DNA of 8,693 nucleotides from Actinomycetota bacterium. GTDB lineage: Bacteria > Actinomycetota > Actinomycetes > Nanopelagicales > Nanopelagicaceae. The first letter of the stretch is position 1. The number at the start of each line of letters is the position of its first letter. Under the pieces are notes generated by a model. The model saw nothing but the letters and a program-made list of their open reading frames with translations. It was not told the origin of the DNA and did no database searches. Shown here one piece after another: positions 5,033 to 8,693 of the stretch. The stretch is from NCBI GenBank assembly GCA_947503395.1, contig CANNDP010000040.1, forward strand, positions 1 to 8,693. The letters run 5' to 3'. The position numbers and the translations under genes were made by a program.

Positions 5033-6703
5033 CGCTCCATAGGCATGCTCTGGCACAAATGGTTTATCTGGAAGAACAGCTTTAATTCTTTTATATGGAC
5101 TCTTTTGAGCAGGGCGAGGATCTAACTCTGCTTTATTTGGCCAGAGAGAAAATGCACGTTCTGCCTGCGCCGTAATAGTTAGAGATGGATTTACTCCTAG
5201 GTTTGCAGTCAGGGCTGAGCCATCAACTACATGAAGGCTCGGATAATTCCAAACTCGGTGATATGGATCTATCACTCCCTTACTTTCATCACTTCCAATT
5301 ACACAACCTCCAACAAAGTGGGCGGTAAAGGGGGCGCTAATTAGATCTCCAATATGGCCCCCAGCAATCCCGCCATACTTATCAGCAATTCTTCTAGCTA
5401 CTTCATTTGCCGCTGGAATGTAGGTGGCATTTGGTCTATCGCTATCGTTTTTTGAAGTTAAGCGCCAACCAAGTAATCCCTTCTTTGAAGAGACTTTTAT
5501 TGAGGAGTCCACATTCTGCATCACAAGTGCAATAACAGTTCTCTGGCTCCAGCTTCTTACATCAAATATTTTAAAAAACATTATTGGATTTCTAACTGCA
5601 TTTCTAATCCAATTTCTTCGCCTCTGCTTAGCTGCGCTTCCATCAGTCATAATTGTCTGCAGAAGGCCCATTAAATTAGAACCCTTGCCATATCTAACTG
5701 GTTCAACATGGGTGTTTTCATCTGGGAAAAAAGATGAGGTGATTGCAGCACCTTTAGAGAAGTCAATCGCGCTCTTTCTAGGCATTATTGCCCCTGTTAG
5801 CGCCTCAGAGTTAGTCCTAGATAAGCTGCCAAGAGTTGGTGAAAGCTTTGGCAGAGATCCTTTATCTCTCATGCGATGGAGCAATTTCTGGGTGTTATAA
5901 GTTCCAGCTGCTAGAACTAAGTCTTTAGCGATAAATACTTTTTTAGAGCCAAACCATGAAGAGCTACCCCTTGCGGTAATTTTCCAATCTCCATTTTCAA
6001 CCTGCTCAAAGCTCTCAACTGTTAGCTCTGGGAAAACTATCGCTCCTGCCTTTTCAGCAAGGCCTAAGTAATTCTTTGGCAGAGTGTTTTTAGCATTGAA
6101 GCGACAACCTGTCATACATCCACCACACTGTTGGCAGCCATTTCGATCTGGTCCTACACCACCAAAGTATGGATCTTTCTCTAATACTTTTGGCCCTGAT
6201 CCAAAGTGCACACCAAGTGGCGCCATTTTAAAACTATCACCAACGCCCATCTCCTCTGCAACATCTTTTATTGCTTGATCAGAGGCAGAGAAGTAGGGAT
6301 TTTTAGTCACTCCTAAAACTCTCGATGCTTGGTCATACCAAGGAGCAAGCTCTGATTTCCAATCAGTTATGCCGGCCCATTGTTTATCTTCGAAGTAAGA
6401 ATCAGGCGGGGTATATAAAGTATTTGCATAAACTAAAGAACCGCCGCCAACTCCAGCTCCAGCTAAAATCAAAACATCGGGGAGGGCATGAATTCTCTGA
6501 ATTCCTCTCAAACCAAGTCGAGGAGCATAGAGAAATCTGGATAATCTCCAAGAAGTCTTAGGAAAATCCTTATCTTCAAATCTTCGCCCCGCCTCAATGA
6601 CAGCGACTCGATAACCTTTTTCTGTTAAACGAAGCGCCGCAACAGATCCCCCAAAGCCAGAGCCAACAACTACAACATCGAACTCTTGAACTTTGCTAGT
6701 CAT
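5009..6703 (-). CDS. GMC-family FAD oxidoreductase, cholesterol oxidase (ChoD)-like
   Basis: A 564-residue flavoenzyme that would oxidise an alcohol, plausibly sterol-like, on FAD. Landmarks: VVVGSGFGGSVAALRL at 11-26 (FAD GxGxxG) followed by VIEAGRRF; GAGVGGGSLVYANTLY at 82-97 (second flavin-contact motif of cholesterol oxidase-like GMC enzymes); CQQCGGCMTGCRFNAKNT at 190-207; DLVLAAGTYNTQKLL at 261-275; AHFVGGCVIG with His462; and VVDGSALTANLGVNPS at 492-507 with Asn505. His462 and Asn505 occupy the positions of the catalytic His/Asn pair in class I cholesterol oxidases (alignment from memory). Cys190, 193, 196 and 200 form CX2CX2CX3C, a spacing used by Fe-S ligands. There is no signal peptide. 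The ATG at 6703 lies 27 bases after the SGNH hydrolase stop, with a small hairpin and no clear ribosome site between. It is the last gene of the run and overlaps the convergent hydrolase. Actual substrate and electron acceptor are unknown; sterol use is inferred from family resemblance. Confidence 0.87.
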   Translation of the reverse strand: MTSKVQEFDVVVVGSGFGGSVAALRLTEKGYRVAVIEAGRRFEDKDFPKTSWRLSRFLYAPRLGLRGIQRIHALPDVLILAGAGVGGGSLVYANTLYTPPDSYFEDKQWAGITDWKSELAPWYDQASRVLGVTKNPYFSASDQAIKDVAEEMGVGDSFKMAPLGVHFGSGPKVLEKDPYFGGVGPDRNGCQQCGGCMTGCRFNAKNTLPKNYLGLAEKAGAIVFPELTVESFEQVENGDWKITARGSSSWFGSKKVFIAKDLVLAAGTYNTQKLLHRMRDKGSLPKLSPTLGSLSRTNSEALTGAIMPRKSAIDFSKGAAITSSFFPDENTHVEPVRYGKGSNLMGLLQTIMTDGSAAKQRRRNWIRNAVRNPIMFFKIFDVRSWSQRTVIALVMQNVDSSIKVSSKKGLLGWRLTSKNDSDRPNATYIPAANEVARRIADKYGGIAGGHIGDLISAPFTAHFVGGCVIGSDESKGVIDPYHRVWNYPSLHVVDGSALTANLGVNPSLTITAQAERAFSLWPNKAELDPRPAQKSPYKRIKAVLPDKPFVPEHAYGALRVTTSS

Positions 6704-6709
6704 AGCGGC

Positions 6710-6732
6710 AAGGCTACACCGAGCCCTTTTTT
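6710..6732 (+). terminator. Hairpin plus T-run; terminator-like on + strand, leader hairpin of GMC gene on - strand
   Basis: On the plus strand GGCT (6712-6715) pairs with AGCC (6722-6725) around a six-base loop. Two flanking A-T pairs can extend the stem past a bulged C6726, and six Ts (6727-6732) follow. No plus-strand gene ends nearby, so if active it would stop antisense transcription reading into the minus-strand operon. In the minus-strand mRNA the same hairpin lies between the SGNH stop and the GMC ATG. The stem is short. Confidence 0.25.
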
Positions 6733-7588
6733 AGGCAGCGCTACTGATCAAATCCTTGCCCTCATTGCTGCTCTGGTGTCTTATCTCCTGGGCTTCTTCA
6801 ATTCTCTTTGTTGGCTCTTTTGCCCTTAATCGACTTACTCCGCTCAGGATTAATTCTTTTGCGATTAAAAATAGCGCAACAGGAAGGAGATCAAAAGATC
6901 TTTTGAAGAACCAAGGGGTGCCCTTAAGAAGCATCCACGAGACTTTTTCTCTTGTTGAGATTGCAGGAAACTCTGGAACATCAAGTGCTTTAATTGGTAA
7001 ACCTCTTCTTGCCAACTCTCTTACTGCAGCCTCAGCTAAGAGATAATGCCCTCTAGGTCCTGGGTGAAGTAGATCTACATGCCAATTCTTTCTATCGTGA
7101 ACCCCTGCAATATCTCTTGCTCTGATAGGAATGATAGGAAAACTCTCTGCAAGTTCTTGATAGACAGCATTAACAGCATCGACTCGTTTAAGCAGGGCGC
7201 GTTCGAGCGCTTTAGGAAGTTTTAAAACTTTGGAAGGGTCATGTAGTTCAAGTGTTATTACATGAGTTCCAAGGGCGCTAAATCGAGTAAATATCTCAGT
7301 GAGATTGTCTTTTAATCTAATCGGGCAAAAATTATTTCTCAGCATGTCATTTCCCCCAACTACAACAATTGCCAGGTCAGGACGGAGCATGGTTGCAATC
7401 GGTAGTTGATGCTCAACAAGTTCTGATGATTTAGCTCCGGGCCTTGCAAGATTTAAATATGTCATCGGCCCAGTAATTGCGCTTGCAATTCGATATGTCC
7501 ATCCCAGCGGGCGATCTGCTTTTGTAATATCTCCAGTGCCATAAGCTGCGCTATCTCCAAGAACAACAAAGCTCAGTGGGCTACTCAT
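6731..7588 (-). CDS. SGNH/GDSL-family hydrolase (esterase/lipase-like)
   Basis: A 285-residue SGNH hydrolase. Block I is FVVLGDSAAYGTGD at 7-20 with nucleophile Ser13; block II is LARPGAKSSEL with Gly51; block III is VVVGGNDML with Asn80; block V is HVDLLHPGPRGHY with Asp172 and His175. All four SGNH residues and the triad Asp are therefore present. Such enzymes deacylate esters on lipids or sugars. The N-terminus has no signal peptide, so it appears cytosolic. Residues about 222-250 (PWFFKR, then DLLPVALFLIAKELIL) are hydrophobic to amphipathic, followed by a charged Lys/Arg/Glu tail, which could let it sit on the membrane; that C-terminal extension is beyond the usual about 200-residue SGNH core. 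ATG 7588 overlaps the upstream glycosyltransferase stop as ATGA, so the two are almost surely cotranslated. The context suggests trimming or acyl exchange on an envelope glycolipid, which is inference. Confidence 0.85.
   Translation of the reverse strand: MSSPLSFVVLGDSAAYGTGDITKADRPLGWTYRIASAITGPMTYLNLARPGAKSSELVEHQLPIATMLRPDLAIVVVGGNDMLRNNFCPIRLKDNLTEIFTRFSALGTHVITLELHDPSKVLKLPKALERALLKRVDAVNAVYQELAESFPIIPIRARDIAGVHDRKNWHVDLLHPGPRGHYLLAEAAVRELARRGLPIKALDVPEFPAISTREKVSWMLLKGTPWFFKRSFDLLPVALFLIAKELILSGVSRLRAKEPTKRIEEAQEIRHQSSNEGKDLISSAA
6891..6906. repeat. Perfect 16-base palindrome inside the SGNH hydrolase gene
   Basis: TCAAAAGATCTTTTGA equals its own reverse complement. It lies in the codons for the hydrophobic C-terminal segment of the SGNH protein (around Ser231-Leu234), with a BglII-type AGATCT centre. 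One such perfect 16-mer in a window this size has roughly a one-in-eight chance of arising at random, so function is not implied. Confidence 0.4.
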
Positions 7589-8693
7589 GCTGCCTGAGCT
7601 ACCTCAACTTTAGGGGAGTTATGAAGAGTCAAGAGATTATTCATCGTCTTCTCCCAAGTAAATTCCAGCGCCTTAGCCCTTGCGGCCTTTCTCAATGATT
7701 TTCCTTCCAAAATTGCTTTGATTTTTAGCGCAAACTCATAGCTATCGCTAGCCGTTGCGCCGCATGGATTACTACTTTCCTCTGCCAGAAACTCCCCAAC
7801 TGCTGAGCGTGAATTAGCAACTACTGGAGTGCCAGAGCTTAAAGATTCAAGAGCTGACAGACAGAAAGTCTCTAGGGGACCTGGAGCCAGAGAGATATCG
7901 GCAACAGAGAAAATATCTGCAATCAATTCAACATTGGCGATATATCCAGTAAAGCTCACTGGAAGATGAGCGGAATTACTCTTAAGTTTTTCAGATAATG
8001 GCCCACCACCAATAACAACTAGTTGCGCAGAAACCCCCATCTGCCTAGTTAATATCTCAAGTGCTTCAATTGAAAGGTGTGGGTCTTTCTCTGGAGAGAG
8101 TCGGCCACAATGAACGATTAAATACTCTTTGCCATTTAATAACTTTTTGCGAAGCTCAGCTTTGTAGCGCTTTGGATTAAAGGTGTTTGAATCAACACCT
8201 AGTGGAATCAATCTCAAGTTTGCCGTGCTCAAACGCTCAAACTCTTTTGAAGCAAAACGAGTTGTGGCAATGACATAGTCAAAGGCTTTAGCCAGACGAC
8301 GATTATGCCAATCTGCTATGCGCTGAAAAGTTTTTTGAGCAGGAAGGAACTTACTAAAAAGACCTGTGAGAGTTTCATGGCTAAAGACAAGAGTCTGTAT
8401 TCCCATCCGTCTTGCAAAAGGGCCAATAAATAGCAGGGTAAAGCGATCAGAGCATTCAATTCGATCTGGCTTCATCACAACTATTGCCTGCTTAATCTCT
8501 CTTCTTCTTCTAAAGATTCGATAGCCCCCGGAGAATGGAATTTCAACACTTGGCAAATAGAGCGCTGTTCCATATGGCGTCTTTGTTTTGGAGAGATTTA
8601 TTCCTGGAACGACAAAGGTAAATTCATGGCCTGCCTTCTCATATCTCTTACCTAAGTCATGAATTGTGGTCTTGATGCCACCGGATTTAGGGC
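7585..8693 (-). CDS. Family 4 glycosyltransferase, 5' end beyond the window
   Basis: A GT-B fold glycosyltransferase (GT4-like) with 368 complete codons visible and the reading frame open to the right edge. Counting from the first full codon (8691-8689), PKSGGIKTTIHDL at 1-13 followed by RYEKAGHEFTFVVPG is the usual N-terminal acceptor-domain start, so only some 10-20 residues are missing. The TTG at 8556 is internal and not the start. The donor domain shows RLIPLGVD at about 160-167, VHCGRLSPEKDPHLSIEAL at 193-211, VVIGGGP at 225-231, ADISLAPGPLETFCLSALE at 264-282 (EX7E motif, Glu274 and Glu282, sugar-nucleotide binding) and SGTPVVAN at 286-293. It should transfer a sugar from a nucleotide donor to a lipid or glycan at the inner membrane face; actinobacterial mannosyltransferases (MgtA/PimB type) are the nearest I can think of, but donor and acceptor are unproven. 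It is coupled by an ATGA overlap to the SGNH hydrolase. Confidence 0.87.
   Translation of the reverse strand, partial: PKSGGIKTTIHDLGKRYEKAGHEFTFVVPGINLSKTKTPYGTALYLPSVEIPFSGGYRIFRRRREIKQAIVVMKPDRIECSDRFTLLFIGPFARRMGIQTLVFSHETLTGLFSKFLPAQKTFQRIADWHNRRLAKAFDYVIATTRFASKEFERLSTANLRLIPLGVDSNTFNPKRYKAELRKKLLNGKEYLIVHCGRLSPEKDPHLSIEALEILTRQMGVSAQLVVIGGGPLSEKLKSNSAHLPVSFTGYIANVELIADIFSVADISLAPGPLETFCLSALESLSSGTPVVANSRSAVGEFLAEESSNPCGATASDSYEFALKIKAILEGKSLRKAARAKALEFTWEKTMNNLLTLHNSPKVEVAQAA

Noticed and set aside
5424..5900. A 158-codon plus-strand open frame with hydrophobic stretches
   Set aside because: Antisense to the conserved GMC gene; the hydrophobic runs come from complementing polar codons. 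No ribosome site or family resemblance.
6891..6906. The 16-base palindrome as a regulator-binding operator
   Set aside because: It is deep inside a coding region with no promoter near, only one copy is seen, and chance occurrence is not small. Kept only as a low-confidence repeat.
6084..7046. Three plus-strand open frames of 64-96 codons (6084-6278, 6325-6561, 6756-7046)
   Set aside because: All antisense to the GMC or SGNH genes, whose motifs run through these regions; compositions look like chance.
1..8693. A single novel biosynthetic or defence system spanning the window
   Set aside because: The genes fall on three transcription units with recognisable housekeeping-type families and no shared pathway signature, mobile-element marks or defence domains.

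Overview
This window reads as nearly gene-saturated chromosome from a low-GC, streamlined actinobacterium. The freshwater acI lineage (Nanopelagicus/Planktophila-like) is the best guess. The reasons are a DUF3263 gene, which is an actinobacterial family; AT-leaning codon use (GC roughly mid-40s % by eye); overlapping genes; little sign of Shine-Dalgarno sites; and only about 69 intergenic bases among 8693. The lineage is an inference. No rRNA, tRNA, insertion sequence, CRISPR array or phage gene is visible, and no stretch over 40 bases lacks a gene.

Layout. (A) 1-2993, minus strand: an atypical SDR fused to DUF2867, then a group II PLP-dependent decarboxylase overlapping it by 8 bases, then the 5' end of a DUF3263 gene that runs off the left edge. 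(B) 3021-5032, plus strand: a type II NADH dehydrogenase (NDH-2) and an alpha/beta hydrolase joined by a 4-base GTGA overlap. A and B diverge from about 27 bases that seem to hold two overlapping -10 elements. (C) 5009-8693, minus strand: a family 4 glycosyltransferase (5' end beyond the right edge), an SGNH/GDSL hydrolase (ATGA overlap) and a cholesterol-oxidase-like GMC flavoenzyme. The GMC gene converges on B with a 24-base tail-to-tail overlap.

How the genes may work together. NDH-2 would feed NADH electrons into the quinone pool. The glycosyltransferase and SGNH hydrolase look like envelope glycan or glycolipid enzymes. The GMC enzyme probably oxidises a sterol-like or other hydrophobic alcohol. 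The decarboxylase would produce an amine from an unknown amino acid. Nothing links all of these into one pathway, and I see no defence system, secretion system or biosynthetic cluster. The most interesting points are the compact bidirectional promoter, a ferredoxin-like four-cysteine motif in the GMC enzyme, active-site changes in the decarboxylase, NDH-2 and hydrolase, and a hairpin placed directly before the GMC start codon.
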